Assembly (NCBI GenBank): GCA_900078405.1
Contig: FLTS01000001.1
Coordinates: 744,001-808,000 of the forward strand
Source: an uncultured Stenotrophomonas sp.
GTDB taxonomy: Bacteria; Pseudomonadota; Gammaproteobacteria; Xanthomonadales; Xanthomonadaceae
Direction: 5' to 3'
Length of the DNA stretch: 64,000 bases
Each line of letters begins with the position of its first letter. The first letter of the stretch is position 1. The translations under genes were made by a program, and so were the position numbers. Shown here one piece after another: positions 16,475 through 25,723 of this stretch. Below the pieces are notes generated by a model, which saw nothing but the letters and a program-made list of their open reading frames with translations, was not told where the DNA came from and made no database searches.

Positions 16475-16508
16475 AACGAAAAGGCCCGCGTCAGCGGGCC
16501 TTTTCGTT
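16475..16508 (+). terminator. Terminator of the cold-shock gene
   Basis: Perfect 15-bp stem (16475-16489 with 16494-16508) with a GTCA loop, ending TTTTCGTTTT. It can also serve the convergent lipoprotein gene at 16527. Confidence 0.92.
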
Positions 16509-16526
16509 TTCCGGCGCCCGGCGCGC

Positions 16527-17003
16527 TCAGCGCAGCACGACGCGGCCATTGACCACGCGCACGTAGGTGTTCTCGCGGATGCCACCCAGGTCCTTCTGGT
16601 TGACCACGATCACCCGGCCATCGTCCATGCGCACCTGGATGTCGTAGGAGTTGCCGGTGACATTCTGCTGGATCTTGTTGCCGGCCAATGCGCCGGCAGC
16701 GGCGCCGGCCACGGCGGAAATGTTCTGGTTGCCCTTGCTGCCGCCGGTCTTGTCGGAGATTTCGTGGCCGGCCACGGCGCCGACGATGCCGCCGAGGATG
16801 GCGCCGGTCGCCGATGGTGCGGTGCGGCCCGAGGCGACGGTGTCGATGCGGGTGACGATGCCGCAATCGGCGCAGCGCGCGGTGTTGTAGCCGTTGTCAT
16901 AGCCGCCACTGCCGTAGCCGCCGTTGTTGTAGCCCGGTGAGGTGGCGCAGCCGACCAGCGCGAGGCTGGCGAGGGTGCTTGCGGCGATCAACGCGATTTT
17001 CAT
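16527..17003 (-). CDS. Glycine-zipper lipoprotein (SlyB/YMGG-like)
   Basis: 158-aa outer-membrane lipoprotein with lipobox LALVGC (Cys19). A Gly/Tyr/Asn-rich stretch follows, then the glycine-zipper segment GAILGGIVGAVAGHEIS ... AVAGAAAGALAGNKIQ. The C-terminal domain ends in RENTYVRVVNGRVVLR, similar to SlyB/Pal-like osmotic lipoproteins. The precise role is unknown; such proteins span or deform the outer membrane. ATG at 17003 follows AAGGAG. It converges with the cold-shock gene. Confidence 0.85.
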   Translation of the reverse strand: MKIALIAASTLASLALVGCATSPGYNNGGYGSGGYDNGYNTARCADCGIVTRIDTVASGRTAPSATGAILGGIVGAVAGHEISDKTGGSKGNQNISAVAGAAAGALAGNKIQQNVTGNSYDIQVRMDDGRVIVVNQKDLGGIRENTYVRVVNGRVVLR

Positions 17004-17112
17004 GGTCGTTCTCCTTGCCGAGGTGGGTGGCGGGTGCATGGCACCCGCTGCGGGAGAATCGTGTCGCCTCGCGCGTGAATGGCGCGCCAATCAGGGGCGG
17101 AACGAGGTGGGG

Positions 17113-17544
17113 TTACCTGAAATCCTGATGGCAGGCCTTGCAGCCCTTGCCGACCTGTTCGGTCACGACGGCCAGCGTGGCGCAGTCGGTCGGCGGGTTG
17201 GCCAGCGCATCATTCAAGCTGGCGCGGAAGTGGCTGGCGTGCTGCTGGAAGCGCGCGTCGTCGCGCAGGCTGGGGAAGGCCAGCTCCAGATCGTTGGACA
17301 GGGCGCGCAGGCTCTGCAGGCGTGGCGTGCTGTCGTTGATCGTGCAGCGGTTCTGCTTGAGGCTCTCGCCGAGCAGCTGCGACTGGCGTGCCATGACCTG
17401 CATCAGACTGTCGGGGAAAGGGTCCTGCCGCGCCTGGATGGCGCGCATCAGCATGACGGTCGCCACCACGCCGATGAGCAGGCCGAGGATCAGCACGATC
17501 AGGTAGCGGGAAGCGGGGGACTGCGTGCGGCTGGGGTCGTTCAT
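17113..17544 (-). CDS. Membrane-anchored cytochrome c'-like protein
   Basis: 143-aa protein with one N-terminal membrane helix (YLIVLILGLLIGVVATVML) and a periplasmic helical domain ending GCKACHQDFR. A CxxCH haem site (Cys135, Cys138, His139) at the extreme C-terminus followed by Arg is the hallmark of class II cytochromes c'. The retained anchor is less usual for the family. The role could be electron transfer or NO binding; neither is proven. It stands alone, divergent from tcdA. Confidence 0.75.
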   Translation of the reverse strand: MNDPSRTQSPASRYLIVLILGLLIGVVATVMLMRAIQARQDPFPDSLMQVMARQSQLLGESLKQNRCTINDSTPRLQSLRALSNDLELAFPSLRDDARFQQHASHFRASLNDALANPPTDCATLAVVTEQVGKGCKACHQDFR

Positions 17545-17611
17545 GCCCTGGCTCCGATGGAATCAGCCCCGATGTTACGACGCGCGGCCCATTCCCGGCC
17601 ACGGTTAAAAT

Positions 17612-18412
17612 ATGCGGATGAAAGAACGACTGCGTGAACGTTTCGCCGGCATCGACCGCCTGTACGGCGCCGGCTCGATCGAACGGCTGGCCGCGTGCAG
17701 GGTGGCCGTGGTGGGCATGGGCGGCGTTGGCTCATGGGTGGCCGAGGCGCTGGCGCGCTCGGCGGTGGGGCATCTTGCATTGATCGATGCCGACGACATC
17801 TGCGTGTCCAACACCAACCGCCAGTTGCCGGCGCTGGACGGACAATACGGCCGCAACAAGGCGCTGGCGATGGCCGAGCGCTGCCGCGCGATCAATCCCG
17901 ATGCCGAGGTGGAGGCGGTGGAATCCTTCCTGACCGGCTCCAACATGGCCGAGCTGCTCGACCGTGGTTTCGACCTGGTCATCGATGCCTGCGACAGCTT
18001 CCGGGTCAAGGTGGAAACCATTGCATGGTGCCGGCGTCGCAAGCTGCCACTGGTCACCGTGGGCGCGGCCGGCGGTCGCACCGACCCGACGCTGGTGCGG
18101 GTGCGCGACGTCTCGCGCACCGAGCACGACGCGATGCTGGCGCTGATCCGCAGGAAACTGCGCGGCGAGTTCAACTTCCCGAAGAACCCGCAACGTTATT
18201 TCGGCGTGCCGGCGGTGTATTCGCTGGAGAACGTGAAGTATCCGCAGGCCGATGGCAGCGTCTGCGGCCTGCGCCCGAACCTCGGAGCCGATGCCGCGCT
18301 GAAGCTCGATTGCGGCGCCGGGCTGGGCGCGGCGACCCACATCACCGGCGCATTCGCCTTCGCCACGGTCGGCAAGGCGCTGGAAATGCTGCTCAAGCCG
18401 AAGGCGCGCTGA
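17612..18412 (+). CDS. tcdA: tRNA threonylcarbamoyladenosine dehydratase
   Basis: 266-aa E1-like ATP-dependent enzyme that cyclises the t6A37 modification of ANN-decoding tRNAs to ct6A. It has the nucleotide motif VAVVGMGGVGSW (residues 31-42), acidic LIDADDICVSNTNRQ and catalytic-loop sequence VIDACDSFRVK. ATG at 17612, with a second ATG at 17618. Its end overlaps the convergent tatD by 20 bp. No csd sulfur-transfer genes are next to it. Confidence 0.92.
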   Translation: MRMKERLRERFAGIDRLYGAGSIERLAACRVAVVGMGGVGSWVAEALARSAVGHLALIDADDICVSNTNRQLPALDGQYGRNKALAMAERCRAINPDAEVEAVESFLTGSNMAELLDRGFDLVIDACDSFRVKVETIAWCRRRKLPLVTVGAAGGRTDPTLVRVRDVSRTEHDAMLALIRRKLRGEFNFPKNPQRYFGVPAVYSLENVKYPQADGSVCGLRPNLGADAALKLDCGAGLGAATHITGAFAFATVGKALEMLLKPKAR

Positions 18413-19187
18413 AGCCCGGGAGTTCGGGCAGGCCGAACAGGCGTCGCGCGTTGGCGCTTGTCTGCGCCGCGATTTCCTCCATCGTCTGTCCCCGCAACCC
18501 GGCCACGCAGGCGGCAACCTCCGCCAGCCGTGCCGGCTCGTTGCGCTGGCCGCGGATGCCGGCATCCGGCTGGTCAGGGGCGTCGGTTTCCAGCAGCAGG
18601 TAGTCCAGCGGCATCGTTGCCGCCAGCGTGCGCAGGCGGTTGGCGCGCGGGTAGGTGAGCGGGCCGCCCAGCCCGATCAGGAAGCCGAGCTTCCACAACT
18701 GCCGCGCCTGTTCCGGGCTGCCGGAAAAACTGTGCACGACGCCGTGCAGGCCGCCGATGCGGCGCAAGGCATGGATCACCCCGTCCACCGCGCGACGCGC
18801 ATGCACGATCAGCGGCAGTTCGAATTCGCGCGCCAGCCGCAGCTGGCCGTCGAAGTAATGGCGCTGCGTATCGGCATCCAACCCTTCGACGAAGAAATCC
18901 AGCCCGCATTCGCCGATGGCGCAGGGGCGCTCGCGTTCCAGCCAGGTGCGCAGTTCAGGCAGGTGTCCGGGCCGGTGTTCGGACAGGAACATCGGGTGCA
19001 GGCCATAGGCCGGATACAGCGAAGCATCGGCGGTGCAGACTTCGCGCAGCTTCGGCCATGACGCTGCGGTTATCGCCGGCACGACTTGCGTCGCCACGCC
19101 CGCTGCCTTGGCGCGGGCGATGACGGTGGTGCGGTCGCCGTCGAATTCGGGCGCGTCCAGATGGCAGTGGCTGTCGGTCAGGCGCAC
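18393..19187 (-). CDS. tatD: TatD family metal-dependent hydrolase (DNase)
   Basis: 264-aa TIM-barrel metallohydrolase. Metal ligands are seen in DSHCHLD (His7, His9), IGECGLDFF, LIVHARRA, VVHSFSG and LLETDAPD. Family members act as 3'-5' exonucleases or D-aminoacyl hydrolases; the exact branch (TatD, YcfH or YjjV) is not certain. It follows a small membrane-protein gene by 3 bp in one transcription unit and overlaps tcdA tail to tail. Confidence 0.9.
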   Translation of the reverse strand: MRLTDSHCHLDAPEFDGDRTTVIARAKAAGVATQVVPAITAASWPKLREVCTADASLYPAYGLHPMFLSEHRPGHLPELRTWLERERPCAIGECGLDFFVEGLDADTQRHYFDGQLRLAREFELPLIVHARRAVDGVIHALRRIGGLHGVVHSFSGSPEQARQLWKLGFLIGLGGPLTYPRANRLRTLAATMPLDYLLLETDAPDQPDAGIRGQRNEPARLAEVAACVAGLRGQTMEEIAAQTSANARRLFGLPELPGFSAPSA

Positions 19188-19190
19188 GGC

Positions 19191-19415
19191 TCAGGGCTTG
19201 CGCGGCAGCGTCGGTGGCTCGGCGGGCTTTTCCTTGCGGCTTTTCCAGTTGGCCAGCAACAGGGTGCCCAGCCCGAGGAGGATTTCATCGACGAACGGAA
19301 ACGGGTCGAGGAACAGCGTGTCCAGCACGAACAGCGCGGCGGTGATCTTGAACAGGGTGGGGTAGCGCAGCTTGCGCGCCCATTCCAACACGGGCAGCAA
19401 CATGGGGCTGGACAT
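19191..19415 (-). CDS. Small DUF6116-like membrane protein
   Basis: 74-aa protein with two hydrophobic stretches (LFKITAALFVLDTLF and FVDEILLGLGTLLLANW) and a basic, proline-rich tail. It resembles the DUF6116 group of Xanthomonadaceae, from memory. The function is unknown. ATG at 19415 is preceded by AGGAGCG. It is immediately upstream of tatD (3-bp gap), so they are probably co-transcribed. Confidence 0.75.
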   Translation of the reverse strand: MSSPMLLPVLEWARKLRYPTLFKITAALFVLDTLFLDPFPFVDEILLGLGTLLLANWKSRKEKPAEPPTLPRKP

Positions 19416-19565
19416 CGGCGCTCCTGCAATGGCGGGACAAACAAGATATGTGGACGCAGCCGATGCTTTCGAGCGAAAGCAGCCCGGTGCAGTGGCTTCG
19501 TTCAGCTTTATCATGCTGGAATTGCGCGAAGTCAACGGGCGGTCGACCCGCCAGGGAGTAGGGCC

Positions 19566-20393
19566 ATGAAGAGCAACACCACCATGATTCTGGTTGCGGC
19601 CGGGGCGCTGCTGGTGGGCGGCATCGCCACCGCGGCTTTCATGAGCGGGCGCGACAAGGCCGCCGCACCGGCCGAGGTGCCGGCCGAACAACCGCTGCTG
19701 GATACCACCCCGCTGGCCGACGATGCCGCGGCCGACGGCGCCATCGCTCCCTCCGGCAAGCTGGAATACGCCGATGTGCTGAAGGTGGAGCCGGTCACCC
19801 GCAGCGAACAGGCCTATGCCAGCGTGATCGGCAGCGAGCCGGTGCGCGAAACTTCCACGACCACGGTGCCGCGCGAAGTCTGCGAGGACGTGGTGGTGCA
19901 GGAACGCCTGCCCGAACGCGACGGCAACGTTGGCGGCACCGTCGCCGGTGCGGTGATCGGCGGCCTGCTCGGCAACCAGGTCGGCAAGGGCAACGGCAGG
20001 AAGGCGGCCACCGCGGCCGGTGCCGTGGCCGGTGGCGTGATCGGCAACCAGGTGGACAAGCGCCATGTCGGCGGCAAGGTGGTGGAGCGTACCGAACGTC
20101 AGTGCCACACCGAGAACGCGACTTCCGAATCCTCGCGCGTCACCGGTTACAACGTGACCTACCGCCGCGATGACGGCAGCACCGGCACCATGCGCATGGA
20201 CAGCAAGCCGGGCACCCGTGTCGCGCTGGGCAACGCCACCCGCACCGTCGGCTATGACGTCACCTATCGTTACGACGGGCAGGAAAAGACGCTGCGCATG
20301 GACGAAAAGCCGGCCAGCGACCGCCTGCCGGTCATCGACGGCCAGGTGGTGACGCAGACCGCGGCGGTGGATGCGGGCACCAGCAAGCAGTAA
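19566..20393 (+). CDS. Glycine-zipper 2TM domain envelope protein
   Basis: 275-aa exported or anchored protein. The N-terminal hydrophobic helix is MILVAAGALLVGGIATAAFM. After an acidic linker comes a Cys-containing VPREVCEDVVVQERL motif, a glycine zipper (GGTVAGAVIGGLLGNQVG ... GAVAGGVIGNQVD), a second conserved Cys (RQCHTEN), and a duplicated C-terminal module (TGYNVTYRRDDGSTGTMRMD and VGYDVTYRYDGQEKTLRMD). The internal duplication is typical of the family. The role is probably structural. A terminator follows. Confidence 0.85.
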   Translation: MKSNTTMILVAAGALLVGGIATAAFMSGRDKAAAPAEVPAEQPLLDTTPLADDAAADGAIAPSGKLEYADVLKVEPVTRSEQAYASVIGSEPVRETSTTTVPREVCEDVVVQERLPERDGNVGGTVAGAVIGGLLGNQVGKGNGRKAATAAGAVAGGVIGNQVDKRHVGGKVVERTERQCHTENATSESSRVTGYNVTYRRDDGSTGTMRMDSKPGTRVALGNATRTVGYDVTYRYDGQEKTLRMDEKPASDRLPVIDGQVVTQTAAVDAGTSKQ

Positions 20394-20435
20394 AGGCGGA
20401 CATCGCCCTTTCCGCTCGGGAAAAGGGCTGGAACG

Positions 20436-20467
20436 AAAAAGCCCCGGATTTTCATCCGGGGCTTTTT
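20436..20467. terminator. Bidirectional terminator
   Basis: 14-bp perfect stem (20436-20449 with 20454-20467), AAAAAGCCCCGGAT/ATCCGGGGCTTTTT, 4-base loop. It gives U-tracts on both strands and serves the zipper gene and ppsA. Confidence 0.93.
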
Positions 20468-20486
20468 CATGGCGCGATGTGGTGGG

Positions 20487-22868
20487 TTACGCCGCGGAAG
20501 CCTTGCTCCTGGCCAGCCGCAGCCACGTATCGACCACGGTGTCCGGGTTCAGCGATACCGACTCGATGCCCTCCTGCATCAGCCATTCGGCCAGATCCGG
20601 GTGGTCGGACGGGCCCTGGCCGCAGATGCCGACGTACTTGCCCTTGGCGCGCGCGGCCTTGATCGCCATCGACAGCAGCTTCTTGACCGCCGGGTTCCGC
20701 TCGTCGAACAGGTGGGCGACGATGGAGGAGTCGCGGTCGAGGCCGAGCGAGAGTTGGGTCAGGTCGTTGGAGCCGATCGAGAAGCCATCGAAGATGTCGA
20801 GGAACTCGTCGGCCAGCAGCGCGTTGGACGGCACTTCGCACATCATGATGATCTTCAGCCCGTTCTCACCTTGTTTGAGGCCGTTCTGCGCCAGCACCTC
20901 GACGACCTTGCGGCCTTCCTCCAGCGTGCGCACGAACGGGATCATCACCCACAGGTTGTCCAAGCCCATCTCGTTGCGCACGCGCAGCACGGCCTGGCAT
21001 TCCAGTGCGAAGGCCTTGGCGAAGGACGGATCGACGTAGCGGCTGGCGCCACGGAAGCCGATCATCGGATTCTCTTCGTGCGGTTCGTAGTTGCTGCCGC
21101 CGATCAGGTTGGCGTACTCGTTGGACTTGAAGTCCGACAGGCGCACGATCACCGGGTTCGGTGCGACCGAGGCGGTGAGGGTGGCGATGCCTTCGGCGAG
21201 GCGGTCCACGTAGAAGCTCACCGGATCCTTGTAGCCGGCAATCTTCTCGTCGATCTTCTTCTTGGTCGCCGCGTCCTGCTTGTCGTATTCCAGCAGTGCA
21301 TTCGGGTGCACGCCGATGTGGCTGGCGATGATCATCTCCAGCCGCGCCAGGCCGATACCGGCATTCGGCAGCTGGCCGAAGTCGAACGCGCGCTCGGGGT
21401 TGGCGACGTTCATCATGATCTTCAGTGGCGCCGCCGGCATGTTGCCCAGATCAGTGGTGGTGCGCTCGAACGCGAGCTTGCCGTCATAGATGAAGCCGGT
21501 GTCGCCCTCGGCGCAGCTGACGGTCACTTCTTCGCCGTCGGTGATCCTGTCCAGCGCGTTGCCGGTACCGACCACCGCCGGCACGCCCAGTTCGCGGGCG
21601 ATGATGGCGGCGTGGCAGGTGCGGCCGCCACGGTTGGTGACGATGGCGCTGGCGCGCTTCATCACCGGCTCCCAGTCCGGGTCGGTCATGTCGGCGACCA
21701 GCACGTCGCCGGGCTGCACGCGGTTCATGTCATCCAGCGAGCGCACCACGCGGGCCACGCCGGCGCCGATCTTGGCGCCCACGGCGCGGCCTTCGGCCAG
21801 CACCTTGCCGCCCTTGTCGGCCAGCGCGAAGCGTTCGATCTGGGTGGCCTTGGCGCGCGACTTCACCGTCTCCGGACGCGCCTGCACGATGAACAACTTG
21901 CCGCTGACGCCATCCTTCGCCCACTCGATGTCCATCGGGCGACCGTAGTGCTTCTCGATGACCAGCGCCTGCTTGGCCAGCTCCTGCACGTCTTCGTCGC
22001 TGATCGAGAAAGTGCCGCGCAGTCCGGCCGGGGTGTCTTCGGTCCTGACGCGCTCGCCGGGCACATCCGAATAAACCATGCGGATCGCCTTGGAACCCAG
22101 CGAGCGGCGCAGGATCGCCGGCTTGCCGGCGGCCAGGGTGGGCTTGTAGACGTAGAACTCGTCCGGGTTCACTGCGCCCTGCACGACCATTTCACCGAGG
22201 CCGAACGAGGAGGTGACGAACACCACGTCGCGGAAGCCGGATTCGGTGTCCAGCGTGAACAGCACGCCGGACGAACCCACGCCGGAGCGCACCATCAGCT
22301 GCACGCCGGCGGACAGGAACACGTCTTCGTGCTTGAAGCCGTGGTGCACGCGGTAAGCGATGGCACGGTCGTTGTAGAGGCTGGCGAACACTTCCTTGAC
22401 CTTGTGCACGACATCGTCGGCACCGGTGACGTTGAGGAAGGTTTCCTGCTGGCCGGCGAACGAGGCGTCGGGCAGATCCTCGGCGGTGGCCGAGGAGCGC
22501 ACCGCCACCGCCACTTCGCCGCCGCCGTTGTCGGCGCAGAGCTTGGCGTAGGCGGCGCGGATGTCGGTGTCCAGCGCCGGTTGCAACGGCGCGTCAATGA
22601 CCCAGCCGCGGATCTCCTTGCCGGCGACGGTCAGCGCGCCGACGTCCTCGACGTCCAGCGTGGCCAGCTTGTCGAAGATGCGCTGGGACAGGTTGTTGTG
22701 GGCGATGAAGTCCTTGAACGCCTCCGCGGTGGTGGCATAGCCCCCCGGAACCGAGACTCCAAGGCCGGCAAGGTTGCCGATCATCTCGCCGAGCGAGGAA
22801 TTCTTGCCACCCACGCGGGCCAGGTCGGCCAGGCGCAGCTCATGCAACCAGAGGATGTTCTCGTTCAA
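20487..22868 (-). CDS. ppsA: Phosphoenolpyruvate synthase
   Basis: 793-aa enzyme making phosphoenolpyruvate from pyruvate and ATP, needed for gluconeogenesis. Domains in order: ATP-grasp ([11 protein letters not shown] near the start), the swivelling phospho-His domain ([14 protein letters not shown], catalytic His) and the PEP/pyruvate barrel ([28 protein letters not shown]). TTG at 22868 yields the expected [11 protein letters not shown]-terminus, with GGAG eight bases upstream; no ATG fits. Its length equals E. coli PpsA (792). It is divergent from ppsR, which encodes its regulator. A CATAAT -10-like element lies at 22938-22943 on the minus strand. Confidence 0.95.
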   Translation of the reverse strand: MNENILWLHELRLADLARVGGKNSSLGEMIGNLAGLGVSVPGGYATTAEAFKDFIAHNNLSQRIFDKLATLDVEDVGALTVAGKEIRGWVIDAPLQPALDTDIRAAYAKLCADNGGGEVAVAVRSSATAEDLPDASFAGQQETFLNVTGADDVVHKVKEVFASLYNDRAIAYRVHHGFKHEDVFLSAGVQLMVRSGVGSSGVLFTLDTESGFRDVVFVTSSFGLGEMVVQGAVNPDEFYVYKPTLAAGKPAILRRSLGSKAIRMVYSDVPGERVRTEDTPAGLRGTFSISDEDVQELAKQALVIEKHYGRPMDIEWAKDGVSGKLFIVQARPETVKSRAKATQIERFALADKGGKVLAEGRAVGAKIGAGVARVVRSLDDMNRVQPGDVLVADMTDPDWEPVMKRASAIVTNRGGRTCHAAIIARELGVPAVVGTGNALDRITDGEEVTVSCAEGDTGFIYDGKLAFERTTTDLGNMPAAPLKIMMNVANPERAFDFGQLPNAGIGLARLEMIIASHIGVHPNALLEYDKQDAATKKKIDEKIAGYKDPVSFYVDRLAEGIATLTASVAPNPVIVRLSDFKSNEYANLIGGSNYEPHEENPMIGFRGASRYVDPSFAKAFALECQAVLRVRNEMGLDNLWVMIPFVRTLEEGRKVVEVLAQNGLKQGENGLKIIMMCEVPSNALLADEFLDIFDGFSIGSNDLTQLSLGLDRDSSIVAHLFDERNPAVKKLLSMAIKAARAKGKYVGICGQGPSDHPDLAEWLMQEGIESVSLNPDTVVDTWLRLARSKASAA

Positions 22869-23066
22869 GCGCGATGCTCCGTTGAGGCCATCGCCCGAGG
22901 CGGGCTGGTATGGCCGCGTCCGTAGGAAGAAGTCGTCATTATGATGCACTGCACAGCCGAGCGGAACCGCTTGTGACGCGGCCATGTCTTGTGCTTGTCT
23001 TTCCCGGGACAGACCGGGTCAAGCGCCCGGCCAACGGCAACTTTCCCTTTCCGCAAGGAGCTTCGC

Positions 23067-23888
23067 ATGACGGTGACCCGTCCGGTGTTCTACGTGTCCG
23101 ACGGTACCGGCATCACCGCCGAAACCGTGGGCCACAGTCTGCTGACCCAATTCTCGGGCTTCAGTTTCGTCACCGATCGCCTGCCGTTCGTGGACGATGA
23201 CGACAAGGCGCAGGATGCTGCGACGCGCATCCGTGCCGCGGGCGAGCGCTACGGGGTGCGGCCGATCGTCATCAGCTCCTGCGTGGATACCAGCCTGGGG
23301 CGGCTGCTGGAGGAGAGCGGGGCGCTGGTGCTGGACGTGTTCGCGCCGTTCATCAGCCCGCTGGAGCAGGAGCTGAATGCCGCCCGCCATTCCAAGGTGG
23401 GGCAGGCGCACGGCATGGTGGATTTCGACACCTACCATCGCCGCATCAACGCGATGAACTTCGCGCTCAGCCACGACGACGGCATCGCGGTGAACTACGA
23501 CGAGGCCGACGTGGTGCTGGTGGCGGTATCGCGCGCCGGCAAGACGCCCACCTGCATCTACCTGGCGATGCACTACGGCATCCGTGCGGCCAATTACCCG
23601 CTGACCGACGAGGATCTGGAGGGCGACCGCCTGCCGCCGCGCCTGCGCCCGTACCGCAACAAGCTGTTCGGCCTGACCATCGATCCCGAGCGGTTGCAGC
23701 AGATCCGCCAGGAGCGCCGCGCCAATTCGCGTTACGCCAGCATCGAGACCTGCAAGCGCGAGGTGGCCGCGGCCGAAACCATGTTCCGCATGGAGCGCAT
23801 CCCGACCCTGAGCACCACCCATACGTCCATCGAGGAAATCTCCAGCAAGGTCATGGGCACGCTGGGGCTGCAGCGGGAAATGTATTGA
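23067..23888 (+). CDS. ppsR: PEP synthase regulatory kinase/pyrophosphorylase (PSRP, DUF299)
   Basis: 273-aa bifunctional regulator that inactivates PpsA by ADP-dependent phosphorylation of a threonine near its catalytic histidine and reverses this by phosphorolysis. The P-loop-like [16 protein letters not shown] (residues 153-168) and the N-terminal [14 protein letters not shown] are diagnostic. ATG at 23067 follows AAGGAG. The divergent arrangement with ppsA is conserved in many proteobacteria and supports the pairing. Confidence 0.94.
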   Translation: MTVTRPVFYVSDGTGITAETVGHSLLTQFSGFSFVTDRLPFVDDDDKAQDAATRIRAAGERYGVRPIVISSCVDTSLGRLLEESGALVLDVFAPFISPLEQELNAARHSKVGQAHGMVDFDTYHRRINAMNFALSHDDGIAVNYDEADVVLVAVSRAGKTPTCIYLAMHYGIRAANYPLTDEDLEGDRLPPRLRPYRNKLFGLTIDPERLQQIRQERRANSRYASIETCKREVAAAETMFRMERIPTLSTTHTSIEEISSKVMGTLGLQREMY

Positions 23889-23943
23889 GGCCGGCAGCGG
23901 TGCATGACTGCTTCGGGCGCGCCGTGGCGTGTACGATCGACCC

Positions 23944-24426
23944 ATGACGCAGGCCCTTTCCCGCATCGACCGCATTCCCCGCCTGAGCCGGCTCGGCTGG
24001 CTGATGGGCCTGTATGCGGAGAACTATCTGCACCTGATGCGGCTGTTCGCGCCGGACCGGCTTGCCCCCGGCAGCCACGTGTCCTCCATCGGCGATGGCC
24101 TGGACCTGCGGCTGGACGTGATCGAATGCCACCGCTACACGGTCGAGTTGCGGATGACCTACGACATCCGCGACCCGCTGACCGGCGAACCCGACCCTTC
24201 GGCCTACGTGCGCCTGTACCGCGATGCGCGGCAGGTGGAGACCACGCATTGCTACGTCGGCCGGCGCTGGCAGGACGTGATGGGCATGTACCCGCCGGCC
24301 GACGCGCTGGTCGGCCACCGCCTGCGCATGAACACCTTCCTCGGCAAATGGCTGGAATACCTGGCCGAGCGCGGGCACGGCGTGGCTACGCTGCGTCGTG
24401 CCGACGACGCGGCAGCGCTGGCCTGA
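23944..24426 (+). CDS. DUF1249 family protein (YqiB-like)
   Basis: 160-aa soluble protein of unknown biochemical role. It contains the DUF1249 features: LMGLYAENYLHLMRLF near the start, a beta-rich central part (YTVELRMTY), VRLYRDARQVE, and KWLEYLAERGH at the C-terminus. ATG at 23944. It stands between ppsR and a Nudix hydrolase; in Enterobacteria the homologue sits beside nudF/cpdA. No catalytic residues are evident. Confidence 0.85.
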   Translation: MTQALSRIDRIPRLSRLGWLMGLYAENYLHLMRLFAPDRLAPGSHVSSIGDGLDLRLDVIECHRYTVELRMTYDIRDPLTGEPDPSAYVRLYRDARQVETTHCYVGRRWQDVMGMYPPADALVGHRLRMNTFLGKWLEYLAERGHGVATLRRADDAAALA

Positions 24427-24510
24427 TCCATCGGGCTCCTGCGGGAAACGCCGCGGGCGATCCGCTGTGATCGGTCATACTGCATGCCTTCACCGCCGCA
24501 CCCGATACCG

Positions 24511-24999
24511 ATGCCTTACACCCCGATCCTCGCCACCCTGGGTTACGTGCTGTCCAAAGATCGCAGCCAGGCCTTGATGATCCACCGCAACACCCGCCCC
24601 GGCGACCTGCACCTGGGCAAGTACAACGGGCTGGGCGGCAAGATGGAGACCGACGAGGACGCGCTGGCCTGCATGCACCGCGAGATCCGCGAGGAAGCCG
24701 GCATCGAATGCGGCACCACGCGGCTTCGCGGCACCATCAGCTGGCCGGGCTTCGGCAAGCATGGCGAGGACTGGTTCGCCTTCGTCTTCGTCATCGACGA
24801 CTGGACCGGCACGCCGCTGCAGTCCAACCCGGAAGGCACGCTGGAATGGGTGCCGCTGGACAAGCTCGAATCGCTGCCGCTGTGGGAGGGCGACCGCCAC
24901 TTCCTGCCGCTGGTGTTCGACGGCGACCCGCGCCCGTTTCACGGGGTGATGCCGTACCGCGACGGCCGCATGCAGTCGTGGAACTACACCCGCCTGTAA
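24511..24999 (+). CDS. Nudix hydrolase (MutT/8-oxo-dGTP diphosphatase-like)
   Basis: 162-aa pyrophosphohydrolase. The Nudix box GX5EX7REUXEEXGU is complete at residues 43-65 (GKMETDEDALACMHREIREE followed by AGI). Its sequence resembles the human MTH1-like or bacterial oxidised-nucleotide branch (WPGFGKHGEDWFAFVF), so sanitising oxidised purine nucleotides is likely. ATG at 24511 gives MPYTPILATLGYVL; an ATG 27 bp earlier adds non-conserved Pro-rich residues. Confidence 0.88.
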   Translation: MPYTPILATLGYVLSKDRSQALMIHRNTRPGDLHLGKYNGLGGKMETDEDALACMHREIREEAGIECGTTRLRGTISWPGFGKHGEDWFAFVFVIDDWTGTPLQSNPEGTLEWVPLDKLESLPLWEGDRHFLPLVFDGDPRPFHGVMPYRDGRMQSWNYTRL

Positions 25000-25060
25000 G
25001 CGACCGCATTCACGTCCGGCGCGCTACGCTGGCGCGGCACCCGACCGGGAAACCCGAAAC

Positions 25061-25675
25061 ATGAAACGCCATTTCTCGATGCTGCGCGAGTTCCGCCTGG
25101 CCGACTGGTTCACGCTGGGCAACGCCTTCTGCGGCACCGGCGCGGTGTTCGCCGCGATGCGTTTCCTGCAGGATGGCCAGCGCGGCTACCTGCTGTTCGG
25201 CATGGCGCTGATTCCGCTGGCGTTCGTGTTCGACGCGCTGGACGGGCGCATCGCCCGCTGGCGGCAGTCGTCCTCCACGCTGGGGCGCGAGCTGGATTCG
25301 CTGGCCGACGTGATCTCCTTCGGCGTCGCCCCGGCCGCGCTGGCCTACGCCTGCGGCATGCAGGGCGGCTGGGACTGGCTGGTGCTGAGCTATTTCGTCT
25401 GCTGCGGGGTCAGCCGGCTGGCGCGCTACAACGTCACCGCCGAGGAAATCGCCGGCGATGCGGACAAGGTGCCGTATTTCGAGGGCACCCCCATTCCCAC
25501 CAGCCTGGCGTTGGTGGTCCTGCTGGCGCTGGCCGCGCACTTCGGTGCCGTCGGCCCGGCGCTGTGGGGCGGGGTGTGGCAACTGGGGCCGTGGCAGCTG
25601 CACCCGCTGGTGCTGCTGTTCGCACTTTCCGGTTCGCTGATGGTCAGCAAGACCCTGCGCATCCCCAAGCCTTGA
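25061..25675 (+). CDS. pssA: CDP-diacylglycerol-serine O-phosphatidyltransferase
   Basis: 204-aa inner-membrane enzyme making phosphatidylserine from CDP-diacylglycerol and serine. The CDP-alcohol phosphotransferase motif D58xxDG..AR..(8)..G..xxxD79xxxD83 is intact in DALDGRIARWRQ and GRELDSLAD. Hydrophobic helices flank it. The short length fits the Bacillus/Helicobacter-type PssA rather than the PLD-type of E. coli. A phosphatidylglycerophosphate synthase-like role is a less likely alternative. Confidence 0.85.
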   Translation: MKRHFSMLREFRLADWFTLGNAFCGTGAVFAAMRFLQDGQRGYLLFGMALIPLAFVFDALDGRIARWRQSSSTLGRELDSLADVISFGVAPAALAYACGMQGGWDWLVLSYFVCCGVSRLARYNVTAEEIAGDADKVPYFEGTPIPTSLALVVLLALAAHFGAVGPALWGGVWQLGPWQLHPLVLLFALSGSLMVSKTLRIPKP

Positions 25676-25723
25676 TTTGCGGTTGCTATGATCCTGCCGC
25701 AATGGGCACGAACGGGGGCGGCG

